Shown here: positions 35,570-47,721 of the stretch, one piece after another
Layout: each line of letters opens with the position of its first letter
How positions within the stretch are numbered: the stretch's first letter is position 1
Source: Rhipicephalus microplus
Taxonomy: Eukaryota > Arthropoda > Arachnida > Ixodida > Ixodidae
Length of the DNA stretch: 64,000 nucleotides
Assembly (NCBI RefSeq): GCF_043290135.1
Contig: NW_027464588.1
Coordinates: 7,882,001-7,946,000, forward strand
Reading direction: 5' to 3'
The notes under the pieces: generated by a model
Told to the model about the DNA's origin: nothing
The model's input: only the letters and a program-made list of their open reading frames with translations
The model's database searches: none
Position numbers and translations under genes: made by a program

Positions 35570-38500
35570 CCCGCCACAGCTAGTGGTGTGGCAGTGGAAT
35601 TGTAGGGGATTCCGTCATAAACGAGGTTCCTTGCAACAGTACGTTGCCACATCCACAAACCCTCCGGATGTCATCCTTTTACAGGAATCCAATTGCACCC
35701 CTTCAATATCCGGTTACAGCCCACTCTCGGGTGTCTCACCTCTTGTGGGAGCCCTAGTCTCGAAACGCGTTACATGTCGCATGCATATGACGAGTAGCGA
35801 CATTCCTCATCAAATATTGGAAGTTATTACGCAAGGAAAACGCGGCGAAAGTTTGTTTATCCTCAATGTATACAGATCCCCTCGTTCGCGTACAAACTGT
35901 TTTTACCGTCTGTTAAAAGAATTTGGCAGCCTTGGACGGGTTTGTGTGGTATGTGGTGACTTCAACGCTCCACATGTCGCATGGGGTTACGTTAAATCGC
36001 AAGCCAAGGGAACCCGCTTATGGAATTCCATCTGTAACATGCAATACACACTGCTCACCAACCCAGAGCACGCCACTCGTATAGGCAATAGTGTTTCTCG
36101 CGACACCTGTCCTGACCTTACCTTTGTCCGCAATACTGGCCCAGTCGTAGCGCACGGGCCTTTAGAAGAGCACCTTGGCAGTGACAACTATATTATCGCA
36201 ACCATTCTGTCGTTACGAGGCGCTCGCAGGCCAGAGCAAAATGTGCGCATTAGAGATTGGACAAAATTCAGGGAACGCCGCCAAGACCCGCCTGAGGGCC
36301 AGGGCTACGAACGATGGCTTGAGTCCCTCGCTGACAATCTTGAAGCCACCACGCGTACAGTGCGTACCACAACTGAGACACCAGACATACATCCGCATTT
36401 ACTTCATCTTTGGAACGCCCGGAGAGGGTTGACGCAGCGATGGAAGCGACAACGCCTCAACAGAAAACTTCGGAAATGTATAGAAGAAATTACACGGGCA
36501 TCCGAGGAGTACGCAGCGTCCCTCACAAGTAATAACTGGCAACAGTTTTGCAACCGCCTCCCAGGCACATTAAGCACAGCTAAAACGTGGTCGATTCTAC
36601 GTTCGCTCACAGACCTCAACACATCAAAGAGAAAAACATTTCAGCAGCTGCACATCTTAATGCACGAGTACCGGGATGATCCTGACTTGCTTTTCACGGA
36701 ACTAGAACATCAATTCAATCCCATAGGCCTGCCACCACAATACCCTGATTACCCGTATGTGGGTGAGGAGGATTAATTGCTGGATGCCGACATAACCCCG
36801 GACGAGGTGCGGGTGGTCCTACAAGGCCTACGACTAAACACGGCTCCAGGAGGGGACCAAATCCCATTTTCCATCCTTCGTAACTTGAGTGACGCGGATA
36901 TCAACCACATTACCCATATCTTTAATGAATACTGGCGCGAAGGCACACTTCCCCAAGCGTGGCGACATGCTGACATTACACTTATCCCCAAACCGGGTAA
37001 ACCTATAAAAGTTGAAAATCTACGGCCCATCTCTCTAACATCATGCATTGGTAAGCTAATGGAGCACGTACTCTTGCGGCGCCTGCAACCTTTCCTGGAA
37101 GAACACTCTTTCTTTGCTAACACTCAATTCGGATATCGAGCTCATCTGTCTGCCCAAGATGTCCTTTTACAATTACGGGAGGAAGTCTTAGGACCACCGT
37201 CGCGCGCCCAAACGAGAGCACTTGTTGCCTTAGATCTCAAAGGGGCGTTCGATAATGTTTCACATGAACTTATCCTTCGCAATGTTGCAGAGTCGCGTTG
37301 TGGGGCTCGTATGTACAACTATATCCGAGCATTTCTTCGAGATCGCACAGCTACCATCAGAATCAGGCCGCATCGTTCAGGTACAATCCGCCTTGTAGGG
37401 CGTGGAACACCACAGGGCTCTGTTCTTTCCCCCACCCTATTCAATATCGCGCTTGCAGGGCTCCCCCGGCTTCTCGATCAGATCCCCGATGTCGCTCACG
37501 CTATTTATGCGGACGACATCACTATCTGGTGTACACGCGTTTGCAACGGTGCTATTCAAGAGCGACTGCAGCAAGCAGTCGACACTGTCTCTGAGTACGC
37601 GAGAAAAGGGGGGCTTAAATTGTGCTCCGCAAAAGTCGGAGCTCATAATCATTCGTTCCCGCAGCCCCTCACCTATGCCGCCCATCACTGTACACGTGGA
37701 TGGTATACCCATACCACATGTCAGCCGTGTTCGCATCCTAGGCCTACACGTCCAGGCGGATGGCAGGTCTAACTATACTGTTTCCCTTCTATCCCGACAA
37801 ACTTAGCAAATTCTGGCCATGATCAGGCGGGTCTCTAACAGGCGCTCGGGTCTTCGAGAAGAGGACCTGCTCCGCTTGGTGGAGGCATGCATCATCAGTC
37901 GTCTTACATACCATCTTCTCTTTCAGCGGTTGACCCAAGCGCAACAACTTCGCGTTGATGCCCTCATTCGTAAAGTGACGAAGCTAGCCCATGGCCTACC
38001 GCACCATACTTCCACATACCGTCTCCTTAATTTAGGAACGCATAACACACTAGGAGAACTACTAGAGGCGCATTGGGTCAGTCACCGCCAGCGCCTCTTG
38101 CTCACACGTACTGGCCGCTATCTCCTTGCACGGTTAGGGCACTCTGTCCCACCACTTGAACCTGAAGCCCACCCAACGACCTTATCACCCGCCCTACGTA
38201 AGGTACTGAATATTCATCCCTTGCAGCGTAAAATGCACCCAGTGAATGACAAAGGACTGCGTAAAGCTCACGTGCGATACCTTAACCGCATGCTCGAAAA
38301 CATCCCAGATTCCCAGGCTCTATACACAGACACGGCGCGCACTCAAGAGGGCTATACATCCGTAGTGTTGGACGGCACTGAATCCCTGAAGGACTCTGCT
38401 GCAATGCGCGGCACTAATGTCACGTACGGAGAAATTCTCGGCGTTGCACTCGCCATTCGACACGCCGTTCGTGTCCCAAGAGAAGGGTATATACTGACGG

Positions 38501-39119
38501 ACTCGCAACAGGCATGCCGGGCGTTCCTATCAGGACATGGCATTCCGAGAGCGGCACAACAAATTCTCAAACAGATCCCGAAAAATGATTCAGTCACACC
38601 TTCCCGCATCCATTTAATGTGGACCCCTGGTTATGCCTCGCTGCCGGGCAATGAACGCGCACAGGCAGTAGCCCGCGATATTTCCCTCCGGGCGGCCCGG
38701 CATGGTGAAATTACCAGTTCAGGGTGGGGGGATCCCTTGCTGCGTTACGGAGAGATTCTCCGTCTTTATAGAAGCATTCGCTGCACTCACCGTGCGCCAC
38801 CACCATCCTTCTCGAGAGAGGAAACAGTGGCACTACGCCAGTTGCAAACCGACCTTTTCCTATTCTTGTCTTCCTGAACAAATTCTGGCCACACTGTTAT
38901 GCCGACAATTGTCCGGGCTGCGGCAGGTCACCCTCCATCTTCCACGTCACTATCGAGTGCAAGGCAAACCTTTTCCCTCCATTACCACCCCTCCTCCGCC
39001 CGCTGCGCAAAAAAGAGCTATGGGACGACGCCCTCCGCGACGGACCTCCCGAGGTTCTGCGAGCCATCATACAACGGGCTCGACACGTCGCCGGAGTCAT
39101 CCTAGGGACCCCGGACTAG
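35547..39119 (+). pseudogene. LINE-B ORF2: endonuclease, reverse transcriptase, RNase H; several breaks
   Basis: Start MMMMAPRDPPQ at 35547. The endonuclease has VVWQWNCRGF, VVCGDFNAPHVAWG and the SDN motif (EHLGSDNY). There is an in-frame TAA at 36774-36776. The reverse transcriptase follows (36777-37700) with NLRPISLTSCIGKLMEHVL, ALDLKGAFDNVSHE, RGTPQGSVLSPTLFN and HAIYADDITIW. A frameshift lies near 37600-37680, and an in-frame TAG at 37804-37806. The RNase H region is 37819-38877 (ALYTDTAR, TYGEILGVALAI, ILTDSQQACRAF, WTPGYASLPGNERAQAVA). A frameshift near 38870 precedes a C-terminal NCPGCG...H...C knuckle. It is inactive. Confidence 0.9.
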
Positions 39120-39187
39120 GGGTCCCTCCCATGCTTTTTGTTCTACTCACATAATAAAGATGTTTTGTCTCTCTCTTCATTGCTGAG

Positions 39188-39951
39188 ACAATGCTGCTCC
39201 AAGTAGTTTGCGCTAGACCACAGGCTAACATATTTTTATTTTCAAAAATTAAGAAATTAGCACCTCCTTGTTTTTGTAGTGACCTCTGTAAATATGTTTC
39301 TTGAGTTCCGGGCATGCTTTATGTCTGCAAGCATTGCACTGATACATGTTATAGCATTCGCGTCCGACGCAAGCAGCATTTTAACTCCTAGCCATACGTG
39401 ATCGCAAGCACTATGAGAGTCAGTGGATAGAGGCATGGATGTGTTCGTAAAACATTGGGAGGAACGCAATGCAACATAGGATCAGGACAAAGAAAGGTGA
39501 CACCCTTAGCTCTATGTGTCATCCTTGTTCGTTCACGTTTACTATACGCTGTGTTCTCTCCGGTGATTTAGCAGAGAACTGTCTTAGACAAGTTGAAGCT
39601 TTTCTGAACCAGATACTTAGGCAAAATAAAAGAAAACATTAAAAAATGGGAAAGAGAGCCTTTTGTCACCCTGTGGCATATTTGCATCTATGTTTTTGCA
39701 AACCTTGCACCTTATATATACATGCTAGATATACAATGTCCCTTACATTGCTGCACTGTTAAGGATAGACACCGAAAATTAAGGCACAGGCTTTTCAACA
39801 GCCAAGCAAGAAACCTTCAAGTGAAACAACAGATAATTTTTTGTGCAGTTTCCTATACCATCACTATGCATTCATTGTTAGAATGCAAAGCTACACGTTA
39901 TTAAGTCTAGCGAAGACGTGCCACTTAGAACTATAGAAAGCAAGGGAGCTC
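39188..39951. other. Intron sequence, nothing recognised
   Basis: No supported feature beyond short open frames. Confidence 0.4.
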
Positions 39952-40165
39952 TTACGCCCCATAACCAACATATGTTTATGAGGTACTCTTTAATGAAGGG
40001 CTCCGGAAATTAAAAACACCTCCCGGTGCTTTTGAACGTGCACTTACGTCGCATAGTACGCAGGCCTCAACCATTTCGCCAACTTGGAAATGTGGCCACC
40101 GTTGCCGCGATCGAACACATGACCTTCGGGTAAGCAGCCGACCACCGTAGCCACTGATCTATTGA
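39952..40165 (-). repeat. tRNA-derived SINE (Ruka-like), near complete
   Basis: On the minus strand the head reads CAGTGGCTACGGTGGTCGGC (A box region) with GTGTTCGATCGC (B box) about 30 bases on. The body contains AAGTGCACGTTCAAA, AATTTCCGGAGC and CCTCATAAACATATG. This layout matches the tick tRNA-derived SINE family described from ixodid ticks as Ruka; that name is from memory of the literature, not a search. The body matches the truncated copy at 31545-31652. Confidence 0.65.
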
Positions 40166-40847
40166 GGCGAACGTGCCATTTAAAGCTCGAATTCAAGACT
40201 CCACGAGAGAGCAATTATTCAAAGTGAAATAATTATTCGAACATTATTACTATTTTGCAGTTTAATATCTGGTTCAACGTAGAAAGTCACCTGAAGAGGT
40301 CTTGAGGGTACGGCGCCCGGTGTTTGACACATTCTTAGGGAATCTAATTCAAGCCGCGTTGTCCGTAAGGCTCCTGTTTTGCGATGGCGACGACACGCCA
40401 CAGGCCCGCGTACTCACAGGCCCACGTTGAAAACTTCGGGTTGCGTGTTGCATGTGAAAACTTCGGGTGGTCAGTATTTCAGGAGCCCTCCACGTCGTGT
40501 ATACTATCGTGTTTTGTGGATCACATCATGTTTTGCTGATAGAAGCGCCAACAGTTGTTATTATTACAGGGCTTGCCAACAAAGTAGCACATACTCGCTA
40601 CATCATTTCGTAGCGCGTTCAAGAAACTCAGGAGGTACCTTCGGAATAAACGTAGGATTTGTGGACTTATTGCGAAATATATTTGTTTTTTTTTTCAGGG
40701 GCGAAGCCTTTCTTGCTCGGCGCAAGTCACTCGTCGCACCATGTTCACTAGTGCTCGACTTGAGCATTTGTGGCATGCTTTTTTTTTCAAATAAACGGTA
40801 GTTCAGTGAGTTCTCATCTCTATGTAGCTACTTATTAAGTACGCACA
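40166..40847. other. Intron sequence, nothing recognised
   Basis: A plus-strand frame (40379-40801) is open but without motifs. Confidence 0.35.
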
Positions 40848-41309
40848 GTGGCGCGGAGAGCTCGCAACGGAGCTGCAATGCGCACCCACCGCCAATGTTC
40901 CGCGGTAAGAGCTCACCAGACCGAAGATAGACGCCAGCGTCGGCAGCACTCCCGAGTAGGCACCATTATCGTTCCACATGCGGTGGGAGCGTCGAGAGCT
41001 CCAGTAGCCGAAGATAAACGGGAATTTAAACATAGTTCATTTGTGTTCATCGGAGACTTCAACGTGGACATCGTGGAGGTTAACGGTTGCAGGATAGTTT
41101 CGTGCATGATGTCTGGTTACGGTCTCTGCTGCAGCTCGTACGACCACAAGTGTCCCACCATCATCAGGGGGACCTGTATCGAAATAGCCTTCTCCAACTT
41201 TCAACTACCACCTTTCATCCAAGATCCTCTCACCGCGTACTTTACCAACTACAAAATTCTGATCTTCAAAGGAAAACGCTATACCGCATCTTTGGAATCA
41301 GTAACGTAA
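40848..41309 (+). pseudogene. Endonuclease/exonuclease/phosphatase-fold fragment
   Basis: 153 codons. The second half has FVFIGDFNVDIVEVNG (GDFN-D is the catalytic motif of AP-endonuclease-like nucleases), then TIIRGTCIEIAFSN and YFTNYKILI. In intact proteins the last segment reads with SDHK or SYHK. This compact arrangement (GDFN, GTC(I/V)D, DH/YHK) is found at the end of Helentron-type or related retroelement proteins of arthropods as well as in LINEs. The N-terminal half is not recognisable. It lies 0.5 kb before the second ~147-bp-repeat element. Confidence 0.5.
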
Positions 41310-41825
41310 TCTTTCTTTATAACTTCATCGATGCGTAAATGATTACATCTTGCGTGTTTGTAAGTGTATGTATTTTTATTCATATGTAAATAATAATCAC
41401 CGCATGTAAAATTGTATGTAGAAACATCTCTATAACAACGAGTCGAGTCTTCATATTATATATGGGCGAATGTGGGTGATTTAGACCATAAGCCTCCCTC
41501 ATCATCATTTCCTTCGCGTAGATAGCGACATTTTTCTTTATTTCTGCAGGCATAAACACTCACTGACTAGAGCATGTGTGCATCGTACAAAGTGATTCTA
41601 AAAATTCCTAAAGGTGCAAAGTGGTGAAAGAAGAAAATGACAACATGGACTACATAGTGCGTGCATAAGTGCGTGCGCATGTTTGTGTGTGCAGAACATT
41701 CCAGAAAAGCTGAAGAGTCTGTGCACTCTCTCAGCCAGCTACTGGGTAACAAATTGCATAGAAGTGGTGTGCACCCACTTACTCAATAAAATACTGCCTA
41801 GATGGAGCGCAGTGAAAAAAAAAAC
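41310..41825. other. Intron sequence, nothing recognised
   Basis: AT-rich, no supported feature; ends in a short A run. Confidence 0.4.
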
Positions 41826-43674
41826 GGCACATCCCACGTACAGTGGGAACCGATGATATGCGAAGAATGAATGAGAAAGGTTGATATGCCACTTTAAAAT
41901 CAGCACAACGTTACGAAGCGAGGGTGAATTACGCCGTACACGACTACCATGTCATAAATATTATGTTGGCACGCGTCACCTGCCTTTGTCATCTATCACG
42001 TCATTTTATATATAAATTTGGTATATGGATAGCTAGCGAAACAGCCGCAAGTGCCGTATGGTCATAGATTGTAGTCATGTTTTACATGACACGCATGTCA
42101 TGATTATCGTGTTTAGACCTGTCATTTACATTTTTCGTCCATTCACGTCACTAAACACCTAATTTGGTGTATGTGGAGCTAGTAAAACGGCCGCGAGCAC
42201 GCTATGTGCGTAGCATGTAATCATGCTTTATACGACACGCATATAATGATTATCATGTTTAGACGTGCCATTTACCTTCGTCTTCTATTCACGTCACGTG
42301 ATATCAAATTTCATACATTTGTAGCTAGTGAAACGGCCGCGAGCACATCATGAGCGTGGTTTGTTGTCTTGTTCTTATATGGCACGCGTGTCATGATTAT
42401 CGTGCTTGCACGAGTTACCTTTGTCATCCCATGACATCTGGTAACATCAAATTAGGTATATGCGGAGCTAAGCGAAACGGCCGCGAGGGCATCATGAAGG
42501 GTCCAAGATACTCTGACCTCACGTTGACGAGTGCGCATGTTGGGCTTAGCGACGCTGCGCTAGCGAAACGGGTACCAGGCGCGACTGGTGCGACCAGCGT
42601 CCGTCTGCGCGGCCCGGCGGCAACCGGCGTGGTATGCAACATGCTCCATTTCACGCCCATGACGTTACCCAGCTTTCTCCAGACAGCACTACGTCTGCTT
42701 CTCTTCGTGATGGAGGGACGCCGGGCCTCCTCAAACGCACATGCGTCAAAGCAACGAAACGTGGTGCACGCCTGCAAGTAAACGGCATGTAGATCGGTGC
42801 CTGGCATGGCATCGCCGGCGTGACGCAAAAAAACGAACGCCGGCAAGCACGCGCGTGGGGTCACCTCAAACTGTATTGGCGCCGTGAGCATGGCATGTAG
42901 TCATGTTGTTACATGACACAAATCTTATGATTATTTTGTCTGCACCAGTCACAGACGTTCGTAATTCATTCACATGACGTAATACTAAACTTGCCATATG
43001 TGAAACTAGCGAAACAGCTGAAGTGCATCACGAGTGTGGCATGTATTGATGTTGTTACATGGCAAGCATGTCAGGATTATCATGTCTGGACTTGTCCTTT
43101 ACCCATGTCGTCCGTTGGCGTCATGTAATACGAAATTTGGTACATGTGAAGCTAGCGAAATGGCCGCTTGCGCATCGTGAGTGTGGCATGCAGACATGTT
43201 GTTACATGACACGCACCTGCAATGATGATTATCATGTTTGCACCAGTCACAGACCTTCGTCATTCATCACGTCTCGTAATACCAAAGTTGGTAGATGCGA
43301 TGCTAGCGAAACGGCCACGAGCATACTTTGAGCGTGGTGTATAGTCAGGACAAGTCATAACATAAAAATCATGACATGTATGTCATGATTTCCACGTTAG
43401 GGTCTGTCACCTATGTTTGTTATACAGTCATGTCATACCATGCCAATTTTGCAAGGTACCATGTGAACAAAACCGCCGCAAGAGCAGCAAGACAATGAAA
43501 GGTAAATCACGACATTAATGACAAACGTGATGATTTTTATGTTATGACTAATAAGTTACGCTCGTCACACAATCTTGCCACGGCATACCAAGTTTGGTGT
43601 CGATACCATGGTTTAAACGGCCAGGAGAGGTAAACGTCGTAAGCGGCTAGATAGATTCGTTTAAGCTCGCTAAG
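41826..43674 (+). mobile_element. ~147-bp-subrepeat element, copy 2
   Basis: The head GGCACATCCCACGTACAGTG is almost that of copy 1. Subrepeat marks CATGATTATC(G/A)TG recur at about 42099, 42245 and 42392 (146-147 bp), with a GC-rich insert at about 42490-42890 and further units after it. The body ends CGTAAGCGGCTAGATAGA, here with only a minimal TAGA tract, and continues into TTTAAGCTCGCTAAG. There LINE-C is inserted; the terminal piece resumes at 47690-47721 (AAATTCTTCGCATTAAAA). No coding capacity. Confidence 0.75.
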
Positions 43675-43739
43675 ACAGACAGACAGACAGACAAAGAACT
43701 TTATTCAGGTCCTGAAGAACTGCGTTGTAACGGCCCCGA

Positions 43740-46700
43740 TTAGGGGAAATCCGTAGCAGTCGCGGGCCGCTCCCACGTAGGGATTGGAAGACCGTGGCCC
43801 TCCGCCCTCTCGCAGGCCCTCTGGACAGCCCGAAGTTGAACCAAGAGGTCGCCGCTGTTAAGGGCTTCCTCCCAGTCCTCTTCTTTGTTGAACTCTGCGT
43901 CACGTAGCGCAGGACGTTGCCAGAGCATATGAGGTAATGAGCAATACGCCTCACCGCAGTCCGGGCAATGCGGCTCGATGTTGGGCGAAAAATGGCTGAA
44001 CCTGCCACGCGAAGGGAAAGACCCCGTTTGGAGCATCCTGTAGGCCGATAATTGCGGTCGCGTAAGTTTAGGATGACGAAGTGGAAAAGTCCTCCGAGAT
44101 AGATGATAATGAGTCATGATCTCGTGGAAAGTGAGTAGCGAGTCCTTGTATCTTCCGGCATCCCCGCCTGCGAATCCGCCGGGACCACCGCGGTGAGCGA
44201 TACCTCGCGCACGCTCATGGGCAAACTCATTGGCGTTGGAGAATTCAGGATGTACGTTGGCCCCCATGTGGGCCGGGAACCATGTTATGGTGTGAAACCC
44301 GGCAGCCCCCTCACAGCCGAGGATGGCCGCTGCCTCACGCGAGATCGAGCCCGAGGCGAAAGCCCTAGCTGCGGAACGCGAATCTGTAAAGACATTAGGA
44401 CGCGATGGGTCCTTCATTGCTATGGCGATGGCGATTTGCTCAGCCACCATTGCCGAAACCTTTCTAACCGAGGCAGAGCATAGGAATGTGCCACTATGAT
44501 CGACCGAGACCACTGCGAAGCGATCCGAACGCCCGTACTGGGCTGCATCGACAAAGGTCGCGAGATGCCGACTGTTTGCAACTGATTTTAATAAGGAACG
44601 GGCCCGAGCTATGCGGCGCCCTACATTGTATTGTGGGTGGACATTTATTGGAAGTGGAGCTACCGAAAACGTGCCTCTGATCGAGGGTGGTAGTGTTACA
44701 TTACGCTGATTAGTCGCCGTAGGACCGCAGCCTATTGATTCCAGGATGCGCCCACCAGCCCTCGAGGACGATAGTCGCATGACCTGAGCCATCTGCTGGG
44801 CCTCGATCACTTCCGAGAGAGAGTTATGCATGCCCAATTGTAGGAGCTTCTCGGTGCTAGTCTGGATAGGCAAGCCTAGAACTCGCTTTATGCTTTTGCG
44901 CATTAGTGTATCAATTCTTGCCTCTTCTCTTTTGGACCAGCGCAACGGCGAAGCGACATAATAAATGTGGCTCATGAGAAATGCATGATAGAGCCGAAGG
45001 AGATTGCTCTCGCTCAGCCCACCCCTGCGGTTCGAGACCCTGAGTATGAGCCTAAGCATGTTCTCCGTCTTGGAGGTGATGCGGGCTAGAGTTCATGAGT
45101 TGCCCCCCTTGAACTCTAGCAGGAATCCGAGGACCCTCATGGAGACCACCCTGGGTATTTTCTGCCCATCCCGTGTGTATAAAGCTAAGGGACTCTGTTC
45201 TAGAGGAGTGAGGTTCCTCAGTCCTTGTCGGGTGGGTCTGTATAGTAGTAACTCAGACTTTGCCGATGACAGGGTCAAGCCCAAACCGACTAGAAAGTTC
45301 TCTGTGATGTCTAATGCCTCTTGGAGGTCCCGCTCTACCCCGGCGTCAGACCCTCCCATGCACCACACGGTGATATCGTCCGCGTAGAGAGCATGGTTAA
45401 CCCCGCGCACCGTAGCGAGTCGCTCCGAGAGGCCCTTCATGGCAATATTGAAGAGTAGAGAAGAGATAACTGCCCCCTGTGGGGTGCCTCTCGCTCCCAA
45501 GGGAAATTCCGTGGATTGAATTTCACCGATCCTAATGGTGGCCCTGCGATCCCTGAGAAAAGACCTAACGTATGCGTGGAACCGTTGCCCTAGACCCATA
45601 ACCGAAATTGGCTCAAGCACAAACTTGTGCGAGATATTATCAAAAGCTTTGGCTAGGGCTAGAGCTAGTATGCCTCTAGTATCCCTGGCGTTCTTGTCAA
45701 TTATTTGTCTTTTGATAAGGAGCATCACGTCCTGTGTGGATAGTGCAGATCTGAATCCTACCATATTGTGTGGATATAGCTCTCTGCTTTCTATGTACTC
45801 GGATACCCGATGGTGAATCGCATGTTCGGCCACTTTGCCTACGCAGGACGTAAGCGAGATGGGTCGAATGTTCTCCAAAGCCAGAGGTTAGCCTGGCTTT
45901 GGGATAAGCGCTACCGAAGCTGTCTTCCAGGGTTCGGGGACGTGCCCCGTCTCCCAGATCTTGTTGACTCCCTCGGTAAGCTTCTCGATGGATTTGCCAT
46001 GCAAGTTACGTAAGAGCTTATTTGAGATTCCATCCGGGCCCGGTGCAGAGTGTCCGTTGAGCTCGTGGAGGACCTTACAGATTTCTGGTTCAGTGAAAGG
46101 TGCGTCCAGCTGCGCCACCATTCCACCCCTGTAATGCGGATAGTCCTCATCGCCGGAAGGGCCCAGCGGAAGATAGCTGTCCGCTAACCTCTTCAGGAGG
46201 GCCTTTTTGGACACTCCCTTCGCTTTTTGGTTGTGAATGATTCTGTCTATAGCCAATCGCTGATTTTCCTTCGACTGTGACTCATCAAGTAATTGTTTAA
46301 GGAGGTTCCATTTGGCCCTTACTCTCATCTGTCTGTCAACCGAAGAACATACTTCATTCCACTGCTGTTTGGAGAGTTCAATAGAGTAAGCTTCGAATTC
46401 GCGATTGAGTTGCGCAATTTTCTTTCGAAGTCGGCGATTGAGCCTTTGCGTCCTCCACCGGGACAGGATGGAATTCTTAGCCTCTAAGAGATGCGCGAGG
46501 CGTGCATCCATCTGATCAACCCTCAGGTTCGTTTTGACAACCTTGGTCGCAGCATTAGCATCCTCCTTGAGCCTTGCAATGAGGCTGTCTAAGCTTTCGT
46601 ATTCATCCTGGTCCTCCTTCCGCAATTTACGAAAGGCATCCCAGTCCGTTACCTTAAATTCCCTAAAGGGAGCTGCATTGATTGCTAGGGTAATAGCCAC

Positions 46701-47360
46701 TTTGAAGTGGTCGCTACCTAGATTCTCTTGCAAATTTTGCCACCCCGTTTCGGTGACGTTCTTGACGAACGCCAAGTCTGGAGTTGTGTCTCGGTCCACT
46801 GATGTGCCAATTCTTGTCGGGTATTGCGGGTCCGTAATCAATTCAAGAGAACAGCTAGATACGGCCTTTAGGAGGTTGTTGCCTTTGGGGGACTGCCTGG
46901 CGTATCACCAAGCGTCGTGCGGAGCATTAAAGTCTCCCGCTACCACGATGGGGGCCCCCCTGGCCACAGCCACCACTTTTGCTATGATCGAAGCGAACCC
47001 CTGCCGCTTGTCCGACGGCGAGCTGTACACATTCAGTAGGAATACGCTGTTCTTGAGCCAGCTGTTGGGGATTATTTCGAGGATAATGACCTCAGCCTTG
47101 CTGTTGCCAAGCTGTAGTTTGTGTTCTTGAAAGGAGCACTTTTTTGCGACCATGGTTGCCAAACCGCGCTTCCCTTGCTCGCGCACCGAGACGACTCGAT
47201 AGCCCGGGAAAGTTAGCGCATCACCGAGAGTTTCCTGTAACATAATTACGTGCGGTCTGACAGCCTGAGAAGCAATAAAGTGCAGCAGTGGAGCCCTGTG
47301 CCTTTTGAAACTGGCACAGTTCCACTGCCACACGACCAGTTCATTAGTGTTGTCCGCCAT
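43740..47360 (-). pseudogene. LINE-C ORF2: one frame with three stop codons
   Basis: The 1207-codon frame is never shifted. It is interrupted only by TGA at 46905-46907 (after NAPHDAW, where LINE-B has Gly), TAA at 45888-45890 (after LIPKPG) and TGA at 45093-45095 (after EFKGGNS). The endonuclease has VVWQWNCASF, VVAGDFNAPHDAW and LGSDHFKVAI. The reverse transcriptase has ENIRPISLTSCVGKV, ARGTPQGAVISSLLFN and HALYADDITVW. The RNase H region has AQYGRSDRFAVVSV, VFTDSRSAARAF and WFPAHMG. A C-terminal CPDCGEAYCSLPHMLW knuckle follows. The start codon ATG at 47360 overlaps the end of ORF1 by 17 bp. Confidence 0.9.
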
Positions 47361-47689
47361 AATTACTGTTCTGAGACAGCCAATCTCCTGTCGGGTTGAC
47401 TGTTACCGCGCCTGTAGGCGACTGTGCCCAGTTCGGGGCTATCGGAGGCGAGCTACCCGTAGCTAGCGCTGCCTGTGTACCTTCAAGAGACGACACCCTT
47501 TTCAGTAGGGTCGTTCCGCAAATATTACTCCCCGCAGGGTGAGAGACAACAGATTCCTTCATCAGGGGACGTGCAGGCGCGCTCAGGAAAACGTAGGGCC
47601 TCACCCCCCCCCAAGGGGAGTGGGATGCTATGGAGACAGAATCCAACAGCAAGGCTTTGGAAAGCATGCAGCAATCGATTAAACAACTG
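47344..47689 (-). pseudogene. LINE-C ORF1, C-terminal remnant
   Basis: About 107 codons up to the 5' truncation point. They include KRVSSLEGTQAAL and PTGAVTVNPTGDWL. There is no zinc knuckle, because that part was lost in 5' truncation. It is assigned by position and by the 17-bp overlap with ORF2. Confidence 0.55.
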
Positions 47690-47721
47690 GCTCGCTAAGA
47701 AATTCTTCGCATTAAAAAAAA
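47690..47721 (+). mobile_element. ~147-bp-subrepeat element, copy 2 terminal piece
   Basis: GCTCGCTAAG (LINE-C duplication) then AAATTCTTCGCATTAAAA, the displaced terminal hairpin module. Confidence 0.65.

Larger units (their letters stand above)
33335..39175 (+). mobile_element. LINE-B: full-length old LINE with RNase H
   Basis: 5841 bp. Flanked by an imperfect 12-bp target duplication, TTCATGGCTGAG (33323-33334) and TTCATTGCTGAG (39176-39187). The 5' untranslated region is about 530 bp. ORF1 is 33869-35569, ORF2 starts at 35547 (23-bp overlap) and ends with TAG at 39117-39119. The 3' untranslated region is about 56 bp, with AATAAAG and a TCTCTCTCT end. Both ORFs are broken. It is the same lineage as LINE-C (shared VVWQWNC start, overlap of ORFs, very short 3' region). 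Confidence 0.9.
43675..47689 (-). mobile_element. LINE-C: 5'-truncated LINE with RNase H
   Basis: 4015 bp with a perfect 10-bp target duplication GCTCGCTAAG (43665-43674 and 47690-47699). Transcribed leftwards. It keeps the end of ORF1 (47667-47344), all of ORF2 (47360-43740) and a 65-bp 3' untranslated region containing AATAAAG and a (TGTC)n tail. The same lineage as LINE-B. The exact duplication suggests a younger insertion than LINE-B. Confidence 0.92.

Noticed and set aside
40040..40165. Functional tRNA gene on the minus strand
   Set aside because: The tRNA-like head continues directly into a SINE body shared with 31545-31652.
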